Origin: Marvinbryantia formatexigens
Lineage (GTDB): Bacteria > Bacillota > Clostridia > Oscillospirales > Ruminococcaceae
Assembly (NCBI GenBank): GCA_021771035.1
Contig: JAETPU010000019.1
Coordinates: 1 to 53,186 of the forward strand
DNA: 53,186 nucleotides
Direction: 5' to 3'
The notes beneath the pieces were generated by a model. That model had not been told where the DNA came from and did not search any database. It saw nothing but the letters and a program-made list of their open reading frames with translations. A program made the translations under genes and the position numbers. How positions within the stretch are numbered: position 1 is the first letter of the stretch; every line of letters starts with the position of its first letter. Positions 33,580-40,125 of the stretch are shown in pieces.

Positions 33580-35655
33580 TTATTCCTCGTTGTGCAGCTG
33601 CTTGGCGTCCTCAATGATCTGGGCCTCCAGGTTGGAGGGAACCTGTTCGTAACGCTCAAACTGAGAGGTAAAGCTGCCGCGTCCCTGGGTGATGGAGCGC
33701 AGGGTGGTGGCAAAATCATGCATCTCGCTCATAGGCGCCTCGCCCAGAACCTCCTGCATCCCGTCGCCGATGGGGTTCATACCAAGAATACGGCCCCGGT
33801 GCTTATTCATCTCGCTGATGATATCGCCCGTATTATTGTCCGGAACCTGGATGTTCATGCTGATAATGGGTTCCAGAAGAACCGGGGAGGCCTCGGGAAG
33901 GGCCGCCTTGTAGGCAAGGGCTGCCGCCAGCTTAAAGGCCATCTCGGAGGAATCCACCGGGTGGTAGGAGCCATCGTACAAGGTGGCTTTGAGCCCCACC
34001 ACGGGGTATCCAGCCAGTGTGCCGTGCTTCACGCAGTCGCGAAGCCCCTTTTCCACTGCCGGGAAGAAGCCCTTGGGAACCGCGCCGCCAAAGACATTTT
34101 CCGCAAACACCATCTCTTCGCTGTCACAGGGCTCAAATTCGATCCATACGTGCCCGAACTGCCCGTGCCCGCCGGTCTGTTTTTTGTGCTTGCCCTCCGC
34201 CTTCACCTTCTTGCGGATGGTCTCCCGGTAGGGGACAATGGGGGTCTGCAGGGTGACTTCAACGCCGAATTTATTCTTGAGCTTGGATACCATCACGTCC
34301 AGATGCTGCTCGCCCAGGCCGCTGATCACCTGCTGATGGGTTTCTGTGTTGTTTTCGTAGGTGATGGAGGGATCCTCCTCCATCAGGCGGGTGATAGCTT
34401 GGGCAATCTTGCCCTCATCGCCCTTGCTCTTGGGTTGAATTGCCATAGAAAGGCAGGCCTTCGGGAAATCCGGAGGCACAATCTTAACCACCCGTTTGGG
34501 ATCACACAGGGTGTCGCCGGTTTTGACAGCGGACAGCTTGGTGGCTACGCCGATATCGCCCGCGCTGATGGCGGTGGTATCCTCCTGCTTTTTGCCCCGG
34601 ACATACACCAGCTTGCCCATGCGCTCCGCCTCGCCGGTGGTGGCGTTGATGGGGGACATCTCCGCAGAAAGCCTGCCGGAAATCACCTTAATAAAGGACA
34701 TCTTTCCCACAAACGGGTCGGCGATGGTCTTGAAGACATAGGCGGCAAGCGGACCATTCTGGTCGCAGGGAATCTCCACAGGCTCGCCCTGGGCATCGGC
34801 GGCCAGAACGCCGGCGGCCTCCTTGGCGGAGGGCAGCAGATTGACAATCATGTCCAAAAGCATATCCACACCCTCTAAGGTAAGTGCGGATCCGCACAGC
34901 ACCGGGGCGATGGTGGCGTTTTTCACGCCGGCACGGATACCGGAGAGAATTTCCTCCCGGGTAAAGGCCTCGCCGGAGAAGTATTTTTCAAACAGGGCTT
35001 CGTCGGTCTCCGCAACAGCTTCGCTGATGGCGGCGATGAGCCCGTCCAGGCGGTGTCCGGTGTCGGGCATGGGGCACTCCTTGGCGTTGGCGTGCTCGTC
35101 ATAGGTATAGGCCTTCATGTCGATCAAATTGATGTAGCACTGCACCTGCCGGTTCCATACATAGGGTACCACAATGGGGCACACCGCAGGGCCGAACCTT
35201 GCCTTGAGTTCCTCCAACACCTTATAAAAATCCGCGCTGTCGCGGTCCAGCTTGCTGATAAAGAACATCCGGGCGCGTCCCATATCCACAGCGGCCTTAT
35301 AGGCCTTCTCCACACCCACGGTGAGCCCGGACTTGCCGGAAACCGTAATGAGTACGCTCTCTGCCGCGGAGATGCCTTCCGATACGCCGCTTGCAAAGTC
35401 AAACAGCCCAGGGGTGTCCAGCAGGTTTATTTTCGTGCTGCCCCAGGGAAGAGGAGCGACAGCGGATGAAATAGACGCTTTGCGGCGGATTTCCTCCGGA
35501 TCATAGTCGCACACTGTGGTTCCATCCTCAATTTTGCCCCAGCGATCGCTGGAACCGGATATGTACAGCATAGCCTCTGCCAGGGAAGTTTTGCCGCTTG
35601 AGCCGTGGCCCGCCAGTGCAACATTACGGATATTTTCCTCCAGATATTGTCTCAT
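33580..35655 (-). CDS. EF-G-like translational GTPase
   Basis: A 691-aa paralog of elongation factor G with the full domain order: G domain, domain II, and the EF-G C-terminal domains IV-V. The P-loop is AGHGSSGKTSLAEAML and G3 is LLDTPGLFDF. G3 has Leu where canonical EF-G has the catalytic His (DTPGH). G4 reads SKLD instead of NKxD. Such substitutions mark the EF-G-like clade of uncertain function rather than the main translocase, so this is not the housekeeping fusA. AAAGGGG precedes the ATG. It has its own promoter about 105 nt upstream and its own terminator. Confidence 0.92.
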   Translation of the reverse strand: MRQYLEENIRNVALAGHGSSGKTSLAEAMLYISGSSDRWGKIEDGTTVCDYDPEEIRRKASISSAVAPLPWGSTKINLLDTPGLFDFASGVSEGISAAESVLITVSGKSGLTVGVEKAYKAAVDMGRARMFFISKLDRDSADFYKVLEELKARFGPAVCPIVVPYVWNRQVQCYINLIDMKAYTYDEHANAKECPMPDTGHRLDGLIAAISEAVAETDEALFEKYFSGEAFTREEILSGIRAGVKNATIAPVLCGSALTLEGVDMLLDMIVNLLPSAKEAAGVLAADAQGEPVEIPCDQNGPLAAYVFKTIADPFVGKMSFIKVISGRLSAEMSPINATTGEAERMGKLVYVRGKKQEDTTAISAGDIGVATKLSAVKTGDTLCDPKRVVKIVPPDFPKACLSMAIQPKSKGDEGKIAQAITRLMEEDPSITYENNTETHQQVISGLGEQHLDVMVSKLKNKFGVEVTLQTPIVPYRETIRKKVKAEGKHKKQTGGHGQFGHVWIEFEPCDSEEMVFAENVFGGAVPKGFFPAVEKGLRDCVKHGTLAGYPVVGLKATLYDGSYHPVDSSEMAFKLAAALAYKAALPEASPVLLEPIISMNIQVPDNNTGDIISEMNKHRGRILGMNPIGDGMQEVLGEAPMSEMHDFATTLRSITQGRGSFTSQFERYEQVPSNLEAQIIEDAKQLHNEE

Positions 35656-35760
35656 CTGAATCAGCCCCTTTCTGTGTTTGAGCCTGTATCCAGGCCCGTG
35701 CTGCGATGATTGTGAGAATTGAATATAAGTTATCCTTCAATAATCGCAAATTATAGTGTA

Positions 35761-35789
35761 ATTATATAATCATCCCCGGGATTATGCAA
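35761..35789 (-). promoter_or_regulatory. Sigma-A promoter of the EF-G-like gene
   Basis: On the minus strand TTGCAT (35789-35784), 17 nt, perfect TATAAT (35766-35761), in an A+T-rich patch. Confidence 0.75.
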
Positions 35790-35800
35790 GCCTCTTTTGA

Positions 35801-35843
35801 AAAAAAGCCCCGTCAGAATCCAAAAATGTTCTGACGGGGTTTT
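35801..35843. terminator. Terminator of the DNA glycosylase gene
   Basis: CCCCGTCAGAA (35808-35818) pairs with TTCTGACGGGG (35829-35839). It has A6 on one side and TTTT on the other, so it can act in both directions; on the minus strand it ends the glycosylase transcript. Confidence 0.9.
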
Positions 35844-35932
35844 GTACAGATCTTCCAAGTGAAGGAGAAATCCAGCGAAAAAAGGGTAAATCCGGCCGGG
35901 GAAAGGGGCGGAATTCCCGCCTTGGCAGGGCT

Positions 35933-36799
35933 TCAGCAGCTTGGAGCCGCAGCGGGGCGGTTGTCCTCCAGAGCACAGGAGGTGCGCACATAATGGAACA
36001 GGTACTGCTGGGCAATTCCTGCATAGGGCAGGGCAAATTGGGGAAGCCCCTTTGGAAACAGCGCCTTCATGGCCCGGGAGATCCACACATCCACAGGAAA
36101 GCACTCCATCCGGTGCAGCCCGTATAGCAGGGCGCATTCCGCCACCTTAGGCCCTACCCCATGGATGCGCATGAGCTCCGGACGGGCCGTATCCAGGGGA
36201 GCGGTGCGCAGGGCCTCCAAATCAAGATCCAGAGAGGATACCCGGCGCGCGGCGTCCAGCACGTATTTGGCGCGGAATCCGCAGCGCAGCGAAGCCAGAT
36301 CCTCCAAGGTACATTCCGCCAGGCGCTTGGCGCTGGGGAAACAGAACCCGCCTGAGGGGAGCTTTTCGCCGAACTGTGCGCACAGGGTGCGGATAATGCC
36401 CTGGATACGTTTGATATTATTGTTCTGGCTCAGGATAAAGGAACACAGGGCTTCCCAGGCGTCCTGGCGAAGGATGCGGATCCCCGGGGCGTATTGGGCG
36501 GCCCGGCGCAGGGTGGGGTCCTGGCACAGCAGTTCCCGGATGGCGCCGTAATCCGTATGCAGATCCAGATAGATACTCCAAAAATCCTGTACTTCCTGGT
36601 ATGTGGCGCCATAAAAGACAAGGGAATCTCCCTGCTGGAGAATTCTGGCCTCATGCTGGCCGGCCACTCCGGAGAAGGATCCGTCCTCATTGGGGAAAAA
36701 GCGGAAACACTGTCCGCAGGAAAGGGTGTCTGCCAGAGAAAAATCCGTCACGCCATCCAGGCGGATCCCCTGGGACAGCTGTGTTAGTTCGATTGCCAT
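35933..36799 (-). CDS. 8-oxoguanine DNA glycosylase/AP lyase (OGG1-type)
   Basis: A 288-aa base-excision repair enzyme of the HhH-GPD superfamily. The N-terminal OGG domain includes FSLADTLSCGQCFRFF. The helix-hairpin-helix is MRIHGVGPKVAECALLYGL, whose Lys is the Schiff-base nucleophile, and the catalytic Asp follows in ECFPVDVWISRAM. QNNNIKRIQGIIRTLC is the typical helix before it. AGGAGGA precedes the ATG. Short C-terminal extension without motif. Confidence 0.95.
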   Translation of the reverse strand: MAIELTQLSQGIRLDGVTDFSLADTLSCGQCFRFFPNEDGSFSGVAGQHEARILQQGDSLVFYGATYQEVQDFWSIYLDLHTDYGAIRELLCQDPTLRRAAQYAPGIRILRQDAWEALCSFILSQNNNIKRIQGIIRTLCAQFGEKLPSGGFCFPSAKRLAECTLEDLASLRCGFRAKYVLDAARRVSSLDLDLEALRTAPLDTARPELMRIHGVGPKVAECALLYGLHRMECFPVDVWISRAMKALFPKGLPQFALPYAGIAQQYLFHYVRTSCALEDNRPAAAPSC

Positions 36800-36881
36800 C
36801 AGTCCTCCTCCCCCAACCGGGGCCCGATGCAGGCAAATCCCGCCTATGTGTCAGGGGAGCCTACTCAGGAAAAATAATCTG

Positions 36882-37110
36882 TGATATAATATTCGCGTGG
36901 AACGCGAATATTCGGGAGTTTCGCTTGCCAGCCAAACAACAGCCGGCATTCAGCTCACGCTGAACCGCAAAACATCCCAGTTCATTCAAACTATATGGTA
37001 CAATGTTCACGCAAAGCGTAATTATTCGGGAGTTTGGCTTGCCGGCCAAACAACGGCTGAATTTCAGCTAGAGTGAAACAAGCGACATCCCGGTTTGTCC
37101 AGGCTTGGCA
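36882..37110 (+). repeat. R2 promoter-hairpin repeats, cluster 1 (two copies)
   Basis: Copy a starts with TGATATAAT (-10 at 36885-36890), followed directly by the hairpin ATTCGCG-tggaa-CGCGAAT (36891-36909) and a GGGAGTTTCGCTTGCC module. Copy b starts with TGGTACAAT (-10 at 36999-37004), then GTTCACGCAAAGCG and a second GGGAGTTTGGCTTGCC module ending near 37110. The two modules (about 36911-36985 and 37026-37110) are about 75% alike by eye. Both face the DUF6062 gene. No -35 boxes are seen. Confidence 0.65.
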
Positions 37111-37497
37111 TCCGATATGCCTGATTCGGTGGGACAAAACGGGGCATCAGGCAGTCACGTCCAGCACGCGGCCCGGCAATGCTGCAAGCAGCGGGAAAAT
37201 CGGGAGGGGCTTGTCTGCTGCCGTGCCGATGGTGCTGGCAGAGCCGTTCGCCCGCAGCGGTGAGTTGCCCGTAAAAGGCAGCGGATTGTTTAAGCTGAAA
37301 GAATATCCAAGATGGACTGTCCATAAACAGGTTTTGGATGCCTCTTTCAAAAACCAATTCCTTTTTATTATACAGAAAAGACAGGAATTTGAAAATACGA
37401 AAGTTAAAACCAATAGGGGCTCCAGGTTTTGGATGAAAAAACCTGACGGTTCGGCAGTGCCGGGCCGGCGCGGCTCCAAAAGGGAAGGAGTATTGCA

Positions 37498-38202
37498 ATG
37501 AAGGAATCCATCTACACAATACCGGTCAATGAGGTGTTTGAACCCAAGGATGGCTGCCCTATCTGCAGGCTGCGGGATATGCTGGAGTCCCGGGCGGTAG
37601 AATATATCATGGGTGCCGCTATGATGGAACCGGACGTGCGCATTGAAACCAATGAGCAGGGGTTCTGCTCCCGGCATTTTAACCAGATGCTGGCGCAGCG
37701 CAACCGCCTGTCCGTGGCTTTGATTCTGGAGAGCCATCTGAACCATATCCAAAAGGAGATCTTCGAGAAAAAGCAGGGGCTGTTTTCCGCAAAGGATGCG
37801 AAATCCAGCGCCGTACAGAAGCTCAGCGGCAGCTGTTATGTGTGCTCTAAAATTGAGTGGGGGCTCAACCATATGCTGGAGACCCTCTTTAAGCTTTGGA
37901 GCAAGGAGTCCGCCTTCCGGGAATTGTATGCCCAGCAGCCGGTAATCTGCCTGGAGCACTATGCCCTTCTGGCCTCCCAGGCGCCGGCAAAGCTGGGCAA
38001 AAAGCTGGCACCTGAATTTTTGGAGGTAACCGGCAGCCTGAGCAAGCGTTATCTGGATGAGGTTCAGGTGGATGTAAGCCATTTCTGCAAAATGTTCGAT
38101 TACCGCAACGCCGGCGCCAATGCGGACTGGGGCAATTCTCGGGACTCCATTGAGCGGGCTGTCTGGTATCTCACCTCCCGCACCCCGGAGGCGGGGAAAT
38201 AA
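37498..38202 (+). CDS. DUF6062 family protein (putative zinc-binding)
   Basis: A 234-aa protein of an uncharacterised clostridial family. It has two similar Cys/His sets: CPIC (about residue 20) with FCSRHF (about 58), and CYVC (about 112) with CLEHY (about 150). Each set could hold one zinc ion. The rest is helical, with no membrane segment. AAGGAG lies 8 nt before the ATG. It stands alone downstream of the first R2 cluster, which may supply its promoter. Function unknown. Confidence 0.85.
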   Translation: MKESIYTIPVNEVFEPKDGCPICRLRDMLESRAVEYIMGAAMMEPDVRIETNEQGFCSRHFNQMLAQRNRLSVALILESHLNHIQKEIFEKKQGLFSAKDAKSSAVQKLSGSCYVCSKIEWGLNHMLETLFKLWSKESAFRELYAQQPVICLEHYALLASQAPAKLGKKLAPEFLEVTGSLSKRYLDEVQVDVSHFCKMFDYRNAGANADWGNSRDSIERAVWYLTSRTPEAGK

Positions 38203-38501
38203 CCACTCTGACACAGTCCAAGCGCGTCCCCCGCAGGGGCACGGCGGCTTTGATGTGTTGGCTGAAATGCAGTCAGCGTTCCGGCAGCCAAGGGCGAAAA
38301 CTCCTGAGATGGTACCCCCAGCCGTAATTTTTGATGCGCCGGGGAGGGACCGGGCGGTTTTTCTATAAAGGAGCTTCTGCGGGCATTTAATTATTCTGCG
38401 TATAACTTCGGGATGGCCGGTATAGGGCTGTAAACTTTTTAACAAGCTGTTTGCGGAAACTTTACGGTTAAAAAATGGGACAAAGACAGGGTTTTTCACT
38501 C
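38203..38501. other. Intergenic stretch between DUF6062 gene and the DnaA-box-like cluster
   Basis: About 300 nt without a supported gene. No clear terminator with a T-tract follows the DUF6062 gene; a long weak inverted region lies around 38230-38370. Confidence 0.35.
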
Positions 38502-38554
38502 TTTCCACCGACTTATCAACGTAGTTATCCACACTTTCAACCGAGTTTTCCACG
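38502..38554 (+). other. Cluster of five DnaA-box-like 9-mers
   Basis: In order: TTTCCACCG (38502), TTATCAACG (38513), TTATCCACA (38525, a perfect DnaA box), TTTCAACCG (38535), TTTTCCACG (38546), all in the same direction at 10-12 bp steps, about one helical turn. A strongly A+T-rich stretch follows (38555-38660), with another TTATCAACT at 38638. The arrangement looks like an origin or a DnaA-titration/regulatory site. No dnaA, dnaN or rpmH gene is near, so whether it is the chromosomal origin is unknown. A short frame through it (38475-38657) is not considered a gene. Confidence 0.5.
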
Positions 38555-38664
38555 TAATTTATGTAAACTGGCACTCTACTATCCGTATATTTTACAAAAT
38601 ATGGCTATTTTCGAGAAAAAAACTGAAATATTCAAAATTATCAACTTTATGCAGTGAGAAAATC

Positions 38665-38757
38665 ATGGTATAATAACCTCACGCCATGCTCCAAAGCTTT
38701 GCTTTGGATGGCTGAGAGAACATTGAACCACGGGTATGAAAGCTTCGCTTTCTTTTT
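38665..38757 (+). ncRNA. R2 unit c: candidate small RNA gene with own promoter and terminator
   Basis: It begins with the extended -10 TGGTATAAT (38666-38674), then AACCTCACGC, then a variable core that folds as a hairpin (GCCA..TCCAAAGC-ttt-GCTTTGGA-TGGC, about 38683-38713). It ends with the conserved tail ACATTGAACCACGGGTATG, the hairpin GAAAGC-ttc-GCTTTC and TTTTTT. The predicted transcript is about 75-80 nt. The next unit repeats the same promoter and tail around a different core. Confidence 0.5.
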
Positions 38758-38868
38758 TATGGTATAATAACCTCACGCGTGAACTGAAGCAAAGCTGTAG
38801 ACTGCGTAGGCGTAGTTCAGAATAAGAACATTGAACCACGGGTATGAAAGCTCCGCTTTCCTTTTAAG
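38758..38868 (+). ncRNA. R2 unit d: candidate small RNA gene, tandem to unit c
   Basis: The first 20 nt are almost identical to unit c (TGGTATAAT at 38760-38768, AACCTCACGC). The core differs and pairs GAACT with AGTTC (about 38781-38820). The tail ACATTGAACCACGGGTATG and the hairpin GAAAGC-tcc-GCTTTC with CTTTT repeat those of unit c. Predicted transcript about 90 nt. Confidence 0.5.
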
Positions 38869-38869
38869 G

Positions 38870-39058
38870 TACAATGTTCACACAGGGTGTGAACCAGCAA
38901 TCATCAAAGATGCCAGCAATCATCAAAGATGCTAGCAATCATCAAAGATGCTAGCAATCATCAAAGATGCTTGGGGGAGTTTCGCCCACCGGCCCAAAGG
39001 CATGGCCGGTGTTTGGCTTATGCCAAACCGTAAAACGTACCGGTAAGTTCAGGCTTTA
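38870..39058 (+). repeat. R2 unit e with tandem 19-bp repeats and hairpin module
   Basis: It starts with GGTACAAT (-10 at 38870-38875; the TG of the extended box is AG here) and the hairpin GTTCAC-acaggGTGTGAAC. Four tandem 19-bp units follow at 38895-38970 (AGCAATCATCAAAGATGC preceded by C or T). Then come the paired stems CACCGGCC / GGCCGGTG and TTTGGC-ttat-GCCAAA (up to about 39027). The same last module recurs at 45357-45397. Confidence 0.65.
38895..38970 (+). repeat. Four tandem copies of a 19-bp repeat
   Basis: Units at 38895, 38914, 38933 and 38952, identical except that the first base is C in two and T in two. Each contains the small hairpin CATC-aaa-GATG. There are no spacers, so this is not a CRISPR. 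A single copy occurs in the R2 unit at 45555-45577. Confidence 0.9.
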
Positions 39059-39067
39059 TGGTATACT
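39059..39067 (+). promoter_or_regulatory. R2 unit f: extended -10 promoter in front of the rRNA methyltransferase gene
   Basis: TGGTATACT (-10 at 39062-39067) within the TTTATGGTATA context shared by the other R2 copies. It is the last -10 box before the rlmB-type gene at 39202, giving a leader of about 130 nt. Confidence 0.5.
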
Positions 39068-39201
39068 AGATTCGTCCGGCGTGAAAGAGCGCCGTTTCAT
39101 GGGTGCGCCGGCACCGTGAACCCGGTTTTGTTCCTCTCGGGGCCAAAAAGCCTGGAGGATCGATGCCACAGCCGGTATCATTCCCGAAAGGAAAGGTCAT
39201 A

Positions 39202-39984
39202 ATGATGCAAGAGCAGCAGGAAAGAACGGCTGGCGGGCCGAATAGAGATATGGTAATCGGACGCAACCCGGTCATGGAACTTCTAAAGTCCGGGCGTCCC
39301 GTGGATAAGCTGTTGGTGGCACAGGGCGAGGTGCGGGGAAGTATCGGGAAGATTATTTCCCTGGCGCGCCAGCAGGGGATTTTGGTCAAGGACACCAACG
39401 GGCAGAAGATGGATGCCCTGTGCGGCGGCGCCTCCCACCAGGGAGTGATTGCCTATACGGCCGCTGCGGCGTATGCACAGCTGGAGGATGTATTTCAGCT
39501 GGCGGAGAGCCGGGGCGAACCTGTCCTGATTTTAATTGCGGATGAATTGGAGGATCCCCATAATTTGGGGGCGATTCTGCGTACTGCGGAGTGCTGCGGC
39601 GCCCATGGGGTGCTTATCCCGAAGCGGCGCAGCGTAGGGCTCACCTCTGCCGTATTTAAAACCTCCGCAGGTGCGGCGGAATATGTGCCGGTGGTGCGGG
39701 TCGCCAACCTGGCTGCGGCAGTCGAGGAACTCAAACGCCGCGGGGTCTGGATTTATGCGGCGGATATGCAGGGTACTCCCTGGTGCCAGCAGGATTATTC
39801 CGGGCCCGTGGGGCTTATTGTGGGCTCTGAGGGCCAGGGCGTCAGCCGTCTGCTGAGGGATAAATGCGATTTTACGGTGTCCCTGCCCATGCAGGGGAAA
39901 ATTACTTCCCTGAATGCGTCGGTGGCGGCTTCCGTAGTGCTGTATGAAATTGCCCGCCAGCGTTTGGGGCTCAGGGCAAAATAA
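39202..39984 (+). CDS. rlmB: SpoU/TrmH-family rRNA 2'-O-methyltransferase (RlmB type)
   Basis: A 260-aa SPOUT enzyme that would methylate the 2'-O of a guanosine in 23S rRNA. The N-terminal substrate-binding domain reads RDMVIGRNPVMELLKSGRPVDKLLVAQG, then comes the knotted SAM-binding domain. Its three motifs are ELEDPHNLGAILRTAECCGA, GLIVGSEGQGVSRLL and MQGKITSLNASVAASVVLYE. ATG 39202 (or 39205) is chosen, with AGGAAAGG about 5-8 nt upstream; the longer frame from 39103 runs into the repeat region. The next gene starts 141 nt downstream on the same strand, with no clear terminator between. Confidence 0.92.
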   Translation: MMQEQQERTAGGPNRDMVIGRNPVMELLKSGRPVDKLLVAQGEVRGSIGKIISLARQQGILVKDTNGQKMDALCGGASHQGVIAYTAAAAYAQLEDVFQLAESRGEPVLILIADELEDPHNLGAILRTAECCGAHGVLIPKRRSVGLTSAVFKTSAGAAEYVPVVRVANLAAAVEELKRRGVWIYAADMQGTPWCQQDYSGPVGLIVGSEGQGVSRLLRDKCDFTVSLPMQGKITSLNASVAASVVLYEIARQRLGLRAK

Positions 39985-40125
39985 ACGGCCTGTGCGCAGG
40001 CTGGGAACAGCTGTCTTCATTGGGAACCTTACTGGTAAATGCCCGGATATCAGGGAAAAGGGCGGCCGGTTTACATAAGGGATGCAACACTGGGAAAAAT
40101 AACCTGGGAGAAAGGAGTGCCGCAG

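Noticed and set aside
33334-34878. 514-codon frame antisense to the EF-G-like gene
   Set aside because: Shadow frame; His/Gly-rich translation without motifs.
37147-38574. 475-codon frame antisense to the DUF6062 gene
   Set aside because: The forward gene has a clear ribosome binding site and Cys/His pattern; the antisense frame runs through non-coding DNA on both sides.
38475-38657. 60-codon forward frame through the DnaA-box-like cluster
   Set aside because: No ribosome binding site, odd composition (Tyr/Phe/Pro-rich), and the DNA is better explained by repeated 9-mers and an A+T-rich stretch.
38895-38970. CRISPR array
   Set aside because: The four 19-bp units are directly adjacent with no spacers, and no cas gene is in the window.
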